Positions 1-7,397 of a stretch of 64,000 nt of DNA are shown piece by piece. Numbering within the stretch: position 1 is the stretch's first letter; each line of letters begins with the position of its first letter. The DNA is taken from positions 1,054,001 to 1,118,000 of the forward strand of contig NZ_CP046535.1 in the NCBI RefSeq assembly GCF_009739515.1, given 5' to 3'. The notes beneath the pieces were generated by a model. The model was not told the origin of the DNA. It searched no databases and saw only the letters and a list, made by a program, of their open reading frames with translations. Source of the DNA: Sphingomonas profundi. GTDB taxonomy: Bacteria; Pseudomonadota; Alphaproteobacteria; Sphingomonadales; Sphingomonadaceae. Position numbers and translations under genes: made by a program.

Positions 1-249
1 GAGCGCCGCGCTGGCGAACGTGGCCGGGGCGAGGCACGCCGCCTCCACGTCCAATCCTAGCTCCTCGCGCAACTCGCGGATCAGCGCAGCCTCCGGCGTC
101 TCGCCCGCCTCCATCTTGCCGCCGGGAAACTCCCACAGGCCGGCCATCGACCGGCCCGGCGGCCGCTGCTGCAACAGCACCCGCCCGTCGGCATCGACCA
201 GCGCCACCGCGACGACCGGCAGCATGAGCGGTCCGCTGTCCTCGTCCAT
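1..249 (-). CDS. mutT: Nudix hydrolase, MutT-like (3' end outside window)
   Basis: Likely hydrolyses 8-oxo-dGTP and related oxidised nucleotides to the monophosphate, keeping damaged bases out of DNA. The first 83 residues are visible. They carry a complete Nudix box, a Gly, then GE, then RELREELGL (about residues 44-66), preceded by the family's LWEFPGGK stretch. The ATG at 249 gives MDEDSGPLML; an internal ATG gives a start eight residues later. The C-terminal part lies beyond base 1. The gene diverges from a small pilin gene at 284. Other Nudix hydrolases share the box, so the substrate is inferred from the WEFPGGK/REL pattern typical of MutT. Confidence 0.9.
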   Translation of the reverse strand, partial: MDEDSGPLMLPVVAVALVDADGRVLLQQRPPGRSMAGLWEFPGGKMEAGETPEAALIRELREELGLDVEAACLAPATFASAAL

Positions 250-283
250 CCGTTTCCTGCCCCGCGCTATCGCCGGCGCGGCC

Positions 284-463
284 ATGGCGTGTCGGCGCGC
301 CGGCCGCAAGCTGCGGCGCTGCCGGCGGGGCGGGGCATCGGTGGAATATGGCTTCCTGGTGGCCTTGGTAGTGCTGGCGATCTTCGCCGCGATCGAGCTG
401 CTCGGCCGCGCGAACCACGAGATCTGGACCAATGTCGCCGACAAGGTGACGGCGGCAAGTTAA
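284..463 (+). CDS. Flp-type pilin-like small protein
   Basis: A 59-residue protein with the Flp/Fap pilin layout: a short basic leader ending RRGG, then a mature part starting ASVEYGFLVAL followed by a long hydrophobic segment. Type IVb prepilins are cut before the hydrophobic stretch by a prepilin peptidase and assembled by the Tad machinery. No tad genes are in the window. The start is uncertain: an in-frame ATG at 224 would give 79 residues but overlap the divergent mutT gene, and no clear ribosome-binding site precedes either. It is close to, but diverged from, the pilin gene that follows at 595. Confidence 0.65.
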   Translation: MACRRAGRKLRRCRRGGASVEYGFLVALVVLAIFAAIELLGRANHEIWTNVADKVTAAS

Positions 464-594
464 CCATCAATCACGATCGTGCCGTTAAATGTTCGGAAAC
501 CTCGGCCGTCTAGATGAAGTCCTGCCTATCCGGTCAATATCGGCGCGGCGGGGACGTGGAACATCCCAGATCTGGAACGAGACAGGAGACCAGT

Positions 595-765
595 ATGCAG
601 AAGATTCGTCAGATGTTGAAGGACACCAAGGGCGCGACCGCGATCGAATACGGTCTGATCGCCGCCCTGATCGCGGTTGCCGCGATCACGACCATGTCGG
701 CGCTGGGCAGCCAGCTGAACAAGACGTTCAACAACGTCACGTCGAACATGAAGTCCGGCACGTAA
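595..765 (+). CDS. flp: Flp family type IVb pilin
   Basis: A 56-residue prepilin, the likely major subunit of a Tad/Flp adhesion pilus. It has a short charged leader (MQKIRQMLKDTKG), the conserved processing region G/ATAIEYGLIAALIAVA with the invariant Glu five residues after the cut, a hydrophobic helix and a short Asn/Thr-rich tail. An AGGAG ribosome-binding site at 583-587 lies 7 nt before the ATG, so the longer frame opening at 514 is not the start. A strong terminator follows at 793-823, so the gene is probably expressed alone at high level, as expected for a pilin. Confidence 0.92.
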   Translation: MQKIRQMLKDTKGATAIEYGLIAALIAVAAITTMSALGSQLNKTFNNVTSNMKSGT

Positions 766-792
766 CACCGGCGCCGCAAGGCGAAGAGATCG

Positions 793-823
793 GGGCGGCG
801 GAACCGGGTTCCGCCGCCCTTTT
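793..823 (+). terminator. Rho-independent terminator of flp
   Basis: A perfect 12-bp stem (793-804 with 808-819), 3-nt loop and a TTTT run directly after it, 28 nt past the flp stop codon. Confidence 0.9.
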
Positions 824-846
824 CCGTGTCCGCCACGATCGCCCAT

Positions 847-880
847 AAAAAAGCGGGCGGCGGATCGCTCCGCCGCCCGC
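847..880 (-). terminator. Rho-independent terminator of the Hint-domain gene
   Basis: A perfect 12-bp stem (853-864 with 869-880), TCGC-type loop and a run of six A on the plus strand (847-852) that becomes a U-run on the minus-strand transcript. It lies 22 nt past the stop of the gene ending at 902. Confidence 0.9.
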
Positions 881-901
881 CCATGTTCGGGATCAGGCTG
901 C

Positions 902-2269
902 TCAGCCGGCCCGCGACAGCGGCATGACGGGGCGCGCCACATCCTCGCAGAGCCGGGGCGCCGCCACCGGATAGGCCGGCAGGCCGTGCGCGCGCAGCAT
1001 GACCGAGCGGGCGAGGGGCAGCGTCGCCTCGCCGCTGGTCCAGCGGAAGCCGTCCTCGACCGTGTTCCAGCCGTCGGCCAGGCGCGGATCGTCGAGCTCG
1101 ATGTCGGCGCCGTCCAGCTGGAGGGCGGTGACGCAGATGCCCAGCCGGCGCGTGTCGGTCGATTCCAGCAGCGTCTCGGCCGGCACGGCGGTGCGCGACA
1201 CCAGCCGCAGCGCCTCTGCACCCTCCGGCACGGCGTAGACGAAGCAGCCGTCGTTCACCGCCAGCGGCGTGACGAGGATGTTGTCCGCCAGCAGCTGGAT
1301 CGCCGGATCGGCCGTCATGCGCGCGCCCAGGTGCCGCGCCCGCTCGGTCAGCCAGGCGCGGATCGCGATCAGGCGCTCGCCCTCCGTCACCAGCGGCGCG
1401 CAGTGGCCAGCGGCCTCCGCCCCCTCGAAGCGCGGGTGCAGCGCGGCGACGGCGCCACCTTCCGCGAAGGCCCAGCGGTTGCCGACGTCGAGGAAGCTCT
1501 CCGACGGCATGTTCTCGGCGACGAGGATGTCGTGCGTCTCCAGCTCGACATGCCAGTAGGTCACGGCATCCACATTCTCGCGCAGGATCGTGCTGCCGTT
1601 GACGAGGAAGCGGGCCTGCACCAGCACCGTATCGAAGAACAGCGCGTGATCGGGCGAGATGCGCAGATCCCGCGCCGGCATGCCGGGCGCGACCGCGTTG
1701 GCGGTGATGCGGATCGGCTGCACCAGCTCCGGCTCGGGATGGCCGGCGCAATCGGTGCGGCGATGGCCGAGCCAGATTATCGGCCGGCGCCCGCCCGAGG
1801 CGGTGATCACCTCGTCGCCGATCGCGAGATCCTCGACCGCCACCTCGCCGCGCACCGTGCGGATCAGCGTGCCCGCCGCATAGCATGGGGTGTTCGGCCC
1901 GATCGGTGCGGTGACGTTGGCGTTGAGCACGGGCGTGGCCACGTTCAGCGCGGGCAGCGCCGGGGCGCCGGTGACGCCGATGACCACCGGGGTGATGATG
2001 TTCGCGGCGGTGACGGCGAAATAGTAGACGTAGTTTCCGCCCGACGCTGCCGAATAGCCGAGATAGGTGCCCTGCGCGCCGACCGAGGTGACGCCGGCGA
2101 TGCTGATCGACGGCACCTGCACGACCGATCCTGGCAGATCGATGCTGCCGTTGATCGTCACCGGGGTGAGCCCGCTCAGCAGGCTGGTGCCGGTGAAGGT
2201 GTTGAGCAGGTAGGCGCCGGTCGTCGCCTGCGCTGCGCCGAATACGGTGTTGTTGAACGTGACTGCCAT
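902..2269 (-). CDS. Hint (Hedgehog/intein) domain protein
   Basis: A 455-residue protein. Residues 1-125 are a low-complexity Gly/Thr/Val/Asn-rich region like bacterial surface-repeat sequences. The Hint_2-type domain begins at Cys129 (CYAAGTLIRT), followed by EVAVEDLAIGDEV and a later SPDHALFF motif, the usual Hint blocks for thiol-based autoprocessing. Proteins of this kind in alphaproteobacteria are thought to be secreted and self-processing, but substrates are unknown. No signal peptide is visible, so export would need a C-terminal or dedicated route. It is a single-gene unit with its own terminator; the spacer upstream has several TTAA motifs. The domain is clear, the role is not. Confidence 0.82.
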   Translation of the reverse strand: MAVTFNNTVFGAAQATTGAYLLNTFTGTSLLSGLTPVTINGSIDLPGSVVQVPSISIAGVTSVGAQGTYLGYSAASGGNYVYYFAVTAANIITPVVIGVTGAPALPALNVATPVLNANVTAPIGPNTPCYAAGTLIRTVRGEVAVEDLAIGDEVITASGGRRPIIWLGHRRTDCAGHPEPELVQPIRITANAVAPGMPARDLRISPDHALFFDTVLVQARFLVNGSTILRENVDAVTYWHVELETHDILVAENMPSESFLDVGNRWAFAEGGAVAALHPRFEGAEAAGHCAPLVTEGERLIAIRAWLTERARHLGARMTADPAIQLLADNILVTPLAVNDGCFVYAVPEGAEALRLVSRTAVPAETLLESTDTRRLGICVTALQLDGADIELDDPRLADGWNTVEDGFRWTSGEATLPLARSVMLRAHGLPAYPVAAPRLCEDVARPVMPLSRAG

Positions 2270-2659
2270 CCGAAGTCTCCCTGGTCCCTTACAGCGCTGC
2301 GACAGAATCGAGCCGATGGTCTGGCGACGCGGGGGAAAGCTGGCGGATGCAGGTTAACGGAAGGTTTAATCGAGCGAGGATGATGGTTAACCCGCCCATA
2401 ACCCACAATAGAACCATTGATAATGAGCGGATATGGAGCAAATCTGTAGCCTGCAAACACAGTCCCATATCTGGTCTATACTTGAAAGTGGCTGTCGCAA
2501 CATCGCACGGCTGAGTGGGAGATGCGATCGGGCACAGATTACTCCATTCCGGATCAGGTGAAGCGGATCGAAGCCGTGCCTGCCGGCGCGCGACCTCGCC
2601 CGCCCGGTCGCCCCGGTTCGCTTGCCACGCCGCCCGCGCCATAATAGACGCCGGCACAC
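2270..2659. other. 390-bp spacer upstream of the Hint gene
   Basis: No convincing gene. Three TTAA motifs lie close together (2354-2357, 2366-2369, 2387-2390). The first two are 8 bp apart, one more than the CtrA consensus spacing of 7, so CtrA binding is not claimed. The AT-rich part, about 2350-2500, is the probable promoter region for the minus-strand Hint gene. Confidence 0.4.
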
Positions 2660-2746
2660 GGGCGGGTGGCCGAGTGGTTTAAGGCAGCGGTCTTGAAAAC
2701 CGCCGTGGGTGCAAGCTCACCGTGGGTTCGAATCCCACCCCGCCCG
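2660..2746 (+). tRNA. tRNA-Ser (anticodon TGA)
   Basis: An 87-nt class II tRNA. The acceptor stem GGGCGGG (2660-2666) pairs with CCCGCCC (2739-2745). The anticodon loop CTTGAAA contains TGA, which reads UCN serine codons. There is a long variable arm and a standard T-arm (GTGGG-TTCGAAT-CCCAC, 2722-2738). The discriminator is G, as usual for serine. CCA is not encoded. Confidence 0.96.
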
Positions 2747-2820
2747 CCGGGCGGCGCGACACCGGCGTCGCCGCAGCCGGGCGACCACGCGAAACTCTAT
2801 GATCATCGGGATGTCGCTGG

Positions 2821-2892
2821 CTCCCTGAGTAGGATTCGAACCTACGGCCGCTCGATTAACAGTCGAGAGCTCTACCGCTGAGCTATCAGGGA
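2821..2892 (-). tRNA. tRNA-Asn (anticodon GTT)
   Basis: Read on the minus strand: acceptor stem TCCCTGA/TCAGGGA, D-arm GCTC-AGCGGTA-GAGC, anticodon loop CTGTTAA containing GTT, and T-arm GTAGG-TTCGAAT-CCTAC. The discriminator is G and CCA is not encoded. It is convergent with the tRNA-Ser gene. No integrase or attachment-site duplication is seen beside the pair. Confidence 0.96.
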
Positions 2893-2958
2893 ACGACAGC
2901 GAGGCGCGCCTATAGCAGCGGCTTCGGCGGGGTGGCAAGCACCTATCGCCGGGCGATT

Positions 2959-3735
2959 TCAGGTGGCGAACTGCTCCATCGTGATGCGGTCGTCCAGCGC
3001 ATGTTCGGGATCGAACAGCAGGGTGAGCGTGCTCGACCGATCGATCGCGACGCTGACGGTGGAGACGTCGCGCACCTCCGCCTGATCGGCCACGGCGCTG
3101 ACCGGGCGCTTGATCGGATCGAGCACGCGGAAGGCGATGCGCGTGCGTTCCGGCAGGATGGCGCCACGCCAGCGGCGCGGGCGGAACGGGCTGATCGGGG
3201 TGAGCGCGATCAGCGCCGAGTCGAGCGGCAGGATCGGCCCCTGCGCGGAGAGATTGTAGGCGGTGGAGCCGGCCGGGGTGGAGGCGAGCACGCCGTCGCA
3301 CACCAGCTCCGGTATTACGACGCGCTCGTTGACGATCACCTCCAGCTTGGCGGTCTGCCGCGTCTCGCGCAGCAGCGAGATCTCGTTGATCGCGGGGTAG
3401 GAGATGCGCTCCCCGTCCACCGTCACGGCATCCATGCGCAGCGGCGTGACGGAGAAGGTCTTGGCGCGGCCGATGCGGTTCTCCAGCAGGTCGGCGCTCC
3501 ACTCGTTCATCAGGAAGCCGACGGTGCCGAGGTTCATGCCGAACACGGGCAGGATGCGGCGCCGCTCCAGCATGCCGTGAAGCGTCTGCAGCAGGAAGCC
3601 GTCACCGCCGAGTGCGACGGCCATCGTCGCCTGCTCGATCGGCACCCACTCGTAGCGGTCGCGCAGCTGCGTCGCGGCCTCCTGGGCCTGCGGCGTGGGC
3701 GATGCGATCAGGGCGAGCCGGTGCTCGACCGTCAT
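2959..3735 (-). CDS. nadK: NAD kinase
   Basis: ATP-dependent phosphorylation of NAD to NADP in the cytoplasm; essential for NADPH supply. The 258-residue protein has the family's GGDG motif (ALGGDGFLLQTLH), the NLGTVGFLMNE block and the TPAGSTAYNLSAQGP motif of the NAD-binding C-domain. The ATG at 3735 overlaps the moaA stop by 4 bp (ATGA), showing translational coupling and fixing the start; the frame stays open far upstream but that part lies inside moaA. It is the last gene of a moaA-nadK pair. Confidence 0.96.
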   Translation of the reverse strand: MTVEHRLALIASPTPQAQEAATQLRDRYEWVPIEQATMAVALGGDGFLLQTLHGMLERRRILPVFGMNLGTVGFLMNEWSADLLENRIGRAKTFSVTPLRMDAVTVDGERISYPAINEISLLRETRQTAKLEVIVNERVVIPELVCDGVLASTPAGSTAYNLSAQGPILPLDSALIALTPISPFRPRRWRGAILPERTRIAFRVLDPIKRPVSAVADQAEVRDVSTVSVAIDRSSTLTLLFDPEHALDDRITMEQFAT

Positions 3736-4745
3736 CCGCCGGTGACGCTCATGTGGCGGGCGACGGCGGGCGCATCGGCGCGACGATCGATCCGGAAGGC
3801 GTGCTTCAGCGGCTTGATCGCCATCGCGCCGTCCAGCAGCGCATCCAGCGCCGGGCGGCCGCCTTCGCGCAGCGCCGCCTTCAGGTCGACGCGATCGTCG
3901 TGGCCGAGGCAGAGATAGAGCCGGCCGGAGGCGGTGACGCGGACACGGTTGCAGCCGGCGCAGAAGTTCTGGGTGAGCGGCGTGATGAGGCCGATGCGGG
4001 CGCCGAGCTCCTCGACGCGGTGGTAGCGCGCCGGGCCGCCGGTGCGATCGTCCAGCGGGGTGAGGGTGAAGCGTTCGGCCAGGCGCCGCTGCACGGCATC
4101 GAGCGGCAGGTAACGATCGGTGCGGTCCTCGTCGATGCTGCCGAGCGGCATCGTCTCGATCAGGGTCAGATCGTGCCCCTCGGCCGCGCACCAGCGCAGC
4201 ATCGGCTCGATCTCGTCCTCGTTCAGGCCCTTCAGCGCCACCATGTTGATCTTGACGTGGAGGCCGGCGGCCTTCGCAGCGGCGATCCCTTCCAGCACCT
4301 CTTCCACCTTGCCCCAGCGAGTGATGAGGCGGAAGCGATCGGGATCACACGAATCGAGGCTGACGTTGATCCGGCGGATGCCGGCGGCGAACAGATCGGC
4401 CGACTGGCGGACGAGCTGGGTGCCGTTGGTGGTGAGGGTCAGCTCGTCCAGCCCCTGGCCGATGTGCCGGCCGATCATGCGGGCAAGCGTGGGCGCGCCG
4501 CGGCGGATCAGCGGCTCGCCGCCGGTCAGCCGGATCTTGGTGACGCCGCGGGCGATGAACGCCTCCGCCACGTCCGCCAGCTCCTCGATCGTCAGCACCT
4601 CCGCGCGCGGCAGGAAGGTCATCGCCTCCGACATGCAGTAGCGGCAGCGCAGATCGCAGCGATCGGTGACGGACAGGCGCAGATAGGTGATCCGGCGGCC
4701 GAAGCTGTCGGTGAGGGACCTCGTGGGTGGCGGCGCGACGGTCAT
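3732..4745 (-). CDS. moaA: GTP 3',8-cyclase MoaA (molybdenum cofactor step 1)
   Basis: Radical-SAM enzyme that, before MoaC, converts GTP to 3',8-cyclo-GTP in molybdopterin synthesis. The 337-residue protein has the radical-SAM cysteines C30-x3-C34-x2-C37, the TGGEPL motif, and a C-terminal second cluster (FCAGCNRVRVT with a later LCLG cysteine). It ends in Gly-Gly, the C-terminal signature required in MoaA. It overlaps nadK by 4 bp. No other mo genes are in the window. The gene diverges from the EAL protein at 4828. Confidence 0.97.
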   Translation of the reverse strand: MTVAPPPTRSLTDSFGRRITYLRLSVTDRCDLRCRYCMSEAMTFLPRAEVLTIEELADVAEAFIARGVTKIRLTGGEPLIRRGAPTLARMIGRHIGQGLDELTLTTNGTQLVRQSADLFAAGIRRINVSLDSCDPDRFRLITRWGKVEEVLEGIAAAKAAGLHVKINMVALKGLNEDEIEPMLRWCAAEGHDLTLIETMPLGSIDEDRTDRYLPLDAVQRRLAERFTLTPLDDRTGGPARYHRVEELGARIGLITPLTQNFCAGCNRVRVTASGRLYLCLGHDDRVDLKAALREGGRPALDALLDGAMAIKPLKHAFRIDRRADAPAVARHMSVTGG

Positions 4746-4827
4746 CGCCTGCTAGGTAGGGCGCGGCACGGCGGCCGGCAAGCGCGATCGGGATTGGCGG
4801 CGGGGCTGCGGGCGGGTAGCAACGCCT

Positions 4828-6912
4828 ATGCGATCGAGGGAGTATCGAGACGAGATGGTGCGGGCCGATCCGCCGCCGGCGGCGGGCTCGCCGATCTTCA
4901 TGCTGTCCTTCCACCATCGCGATGCGCTGGCCGCCGTGGCGGGCGAGGCCGGCTGGCCGGTGATCGCGGCGCGGCGGGCGGGGGCGGCGGCGCGGCGCTT
5001 CGTCGGCAGCGGCGCATCGATCGCGGTGGTCGACGCGCGCGACGCCTTCGACGACGGGCTCGCGGCGGCGCGCGCGCTGGGGCCGGTGGTGGAGGCGAAC
5101 GCGGCGGCGCTGCTGGTGCTGCTCGACCGCCACGACCTCACCCGGCTGGAGCGGCTGCACGCCGCGGGGGCGACGCACTTCCTGATGTCGCCGTTCGGCG
5201 AGATCGAGTTCGTCCAGGCGCTGCGCTTCGCCGCGCGCCACGCCGAGCGGCTGGCCGGCGGCCGGCGATCGCTGCGCGACCGGGCGGCGCTGATCGACGG
5301 CGAGGCGGAGGGCTGGCGCTGGCTGCCGGGCGAGCCGCACCTGCGCGTGGCGCCGCCGCTCGCCCGCCGCCTGGGCCTGAGCGGCGAGCGGCTGCCGCTG
5401 GCGGAGGCGGCGCGGTTGCTGGGCGCCGTCGGCCTGCACGTCGCCCGCCGCTCGATCGCGCGGCTGCTCGCCGATCGCCGGCCGACCGCCTTCGCGCACG
5501 AGATGCCGGGCGGTCGCATCGCCCACCACCTGAACCTGGCCGAGGACGGCGCCGTCGTCGCGCGGATCGAGGCGCTGGAGGAGCGACCCGACCGGGATGG
5601 GCGCAGCCGCGATTCGCTGACCGGGCTGACCGACGATGCCGGCCTGCGCCGCTGGATCGAAGCCTCCCCGCCGGAGGCGGACCGGCCGGGCTGCATCCTG
5701 ATCCTGCTGGCGCTCGGCCGGTTCGAGGTGGTGAACTCCGCCTACGGCACGGTGGCGGGCGATGCGCTGCTGCGCGGCGTCGCCCGCCGGATCGAGCGGC
5801 AGGCGGCGGACGGCTATGGCCGGCCGACATGCGTGGCGCGCATCGGCGGCACCGAGTTCGCCGTCGCGATGGATGGCGGCGCGACGATGGCCGAGGCGAC
5901 GGCGCTGGCCGATCGGCTGGCGGTGGCGATCACCCAGCCGTTCGCCGCGGGCGAGCGGATCGCCCGGCTGTCATGCCGCATCGGCATCGCCGCCGCCGAG
6001 CCGGGCGACGACGGCGAGGCGATGCTGCGCCGGGCCGGCGCGGCGCTGGCCCAGGCGCGATCGGCCGAGCCGGGCGCGATCCGCGTGCTCGACGCGAGCG
6101 GGGAGGCGGCCGCCGCCCATCACGGCCGGCTGGAGGCCGATCTGCGCGAGGCGCTGGCGCGCGAGGAGATCGAGCTGCTGTTCCAGCCGCAGGTCTCGAT
6201 CGCGACGCGCGCGATCGTGGGGGTGGAGGCGCTGGCGCGCTGGCGGCACCCCGATCTGGGCGAGATCGGCGCCGAGACCCTGTTCTCGGTGGCGGAGCGA
6301 TCCGACTATCTGGTGCCGCTGTCCGAACATGTGCAGGCGAGAGCACTGGCCCGGGCGGCGGCATGGCCGTCCACGCTCGGGCGGCTGCGGCTGGCGGTGA
6401 ACGTGACCGCATCGGACGTCGCCCAGCCCGGCTTCGCCGACCGTTTCCTCGCGATGGTCGATGCCAGCGGCTTCCCGCGCGCGCGGCTGACGGTGGAGCT
6501 GACGGAGAGCGGGCTGATCGACGATCTGGGCCAGGCCGCCGGCCTGCTGGCGCAGCTGCGCGCCGGCGGCCTGCGCGTGGCGGCGGACGATTTCGGCACC
6601 GGCTATTCGAGCCTCGCCTATCTGAAGGCGCTGCCGCTCGATTATCTCAAGATCGACAAGCGGCTGGCCGAGGACATCGCCGGATCGCCGCGCGATCGCG
6701 TGGTGGTGCGCGGCGTGATCGAGATGGCGCGCTCGCTGGGCCTGGCGGTGGTGGCCGAAGGGGTGGAGACGGAGGCGCAGCTGGCGTTGCTGGCGGCCGA
6801 CGGGTGCAACTATTATCAGGGCTTCCTGTGCTCGCCGCCGATCGACGAGGCTTCGCTTTCCGCCCTGGTCGATCAGGCGGCGGCAAGGCCGGCGCGCGGG
6901 CCGGCCGAGTAG
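4828..6912 (+). CDS. Diguanylate-cyclase-like/EAL phosphodiesterase protein
   Basis: Probable cyclic-di-GMP phosphodiesterase of 694 residues. Residues about 20-140 resemble a degenerate receiver-like domain without clear phosphorylation residues. The GGDEF domain (about 262-420) opens with DSLTGL but its active site reads GGTEF (340-344), so cyclase activity is doubtful. The EAL domain (about 435-685) keeps EAL at 467-469, ELTES, DDFGTGYSSLAYL, the KIDK lysine and VVAEGVET, so hydrolysis of c-di-GMP is expected. No transmembrane segment is evident. It is not in an operon; its last 40 bp overlap the convergent membrane-protein gene. Confidence 0.9.
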   Translation: MRSREYRDEMVRADPPPAAGSPIFMLSFHHRDALAAVAGEAGWPVIAARRAGAAARRFVGSGASIAVVDARDAFDDGLAAARALGPVVEANAAALLVLLDRHDLTRLERLHAAGATHFLMSPFGEIEFVQALRFAARHAERLAGGRRSLRDRAALIDGEAEGWRWLPGEPHLRVAPPLARRLGLSGERLPLAEAARLLGAVGLHVARRSIARLLADRRPTAFAHEMPGGRIAHHLNLAEDGAVVARIEALEERPDRDGRSRDSLTGLTDDAGLRRWIEASPPEADRPGCILILLALGRFEVVNSAYGTVAGDALLRGVARRIERQAADGYGRPTCVARIGGTEFAVAMDGGATMAEATALADRLAVAITQPFAAGERIARLSCRIGIAAAEPGDDGEAMLRRAGAALAQARSAEPGAIRVLDASGEAAAAHHGRLEADLREALAREEIELLFQPQVSIATRAIVGVEALARWRHPDLGEIGAETLFSVAERSDYLVPLSEHVQARALARAAAWPSTLGRLRLAVNVTASDVAQPGFADRFLAMVDASGFPRARLTVELTESGLIDDLGQAAGLLAQLRAGGLRVAADDFGTGYSSLAYLKALPLDYLKIDKRLAEDIAGSPRDRVVVRGVIEMARSLGLAVVAEGVETEAQLALLAADGCNYYQGFLCSPPIDEASLSALVDQAAARPARGPAE

Positions 6913-7292
6913 CGCATCCAGCCGAAGAACAGGGCGGAGGAGGCGGCGGCGCAGAGCGCGACGAGCGACAGCCCCTCCGGCGGGAACGCCGCATCCGGCG
7001 CGGCGATGCGCCAGGCCGCCATCGCGGCGACCGGCAGGGCAATGCACCAGCCGGCGGTATGGCGGCGGATGGAGCGGGCGAAGACCAGGCCGATCGCCAG
7101 CAGCAGGCCGAACGAGGGCAGGCCGAACAGCAGCGCCGCCACCAGCACCAGCGGCGCCGCCCACACGAGGCTGCCGAGCCCGAGCGCACCGATCGCCCAG
7201 GCGACGAACCCGGCCGCGCTGCCGGCGAGCGCGCAGGCGGCGATGCGGGCGACGAGGGCGAGTCGATCATGCAGCGTCATGTGGTTAATCAT
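6873..7292 (-). CDS. Small polytopic membrane protein, unknown function
   Basis: A 139-residue protein, mostly hydrophobic, with four likely transmembrane segments (about residues 14-35, 42-66, 80-96, 106-124) joined by short Arg-containing loops (FARSIRRHTAG). The composition differs from a shadow frame: Leu/Ala/Val/Phe-rich with few Arg. The start is either the ATG at 7292 (MINHMTLHDR) or the ATG at 7280. The 3' end overlaps the convergent EAL gene by 40 bp. I do not recognise a family. Confidence 0.7.
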   Translation of the reverse strand: MINHMTLHDRLALVARIAACALAGSAAGFVAWAIGALGLGSLVWAAPLVLVAALLFGLPSFGLLLAIGLVFARSIRRHTAGWCIALPVAAMAAWRIAAPDAAFPPEGLSLVALCAAASSALFFGWMRYSAGPRAGLAAA

Positions 7293-7328
7293 GCCCCGGG
7301 ACGGTTAACGAACCCTGATGCCCGCAAT

Positions 7329-7347
7329 GGCTCCTCAGGATGAGCGG
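7329..7347. repeat. Family A palindromic repeat, half copy
   Basis: Contains CTCCTCAGGATGAGCGG, the terminal module of the larger elements at 28012, 37645 and 51567. It lies in the 105-bp spacer between mfd and the membrane-protein gene. Confidence 0.65.
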
Positions 7348-7397
7348 TTTCATCACATGCGAGTAAACCGACTTGATCCGCTCGATGTCGATCCAGT

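Noticed and set aside
2354..2390. CtrA box upstream of the Hint-domain gene
   Set aside because: Spacing of the first two TTAA motifs is 8 bp instead of 7, and the next is 17 bp away, so the match is not good enough.
3612..7343. Long plus-strand open frame of over 1200 codons
   Set aside because: It is antisense to moaA/nadK and out of frame with the EAL gene, with Arg/Ala/Gly/Pro-rich content and no family motif: a shadow caused by high GC.
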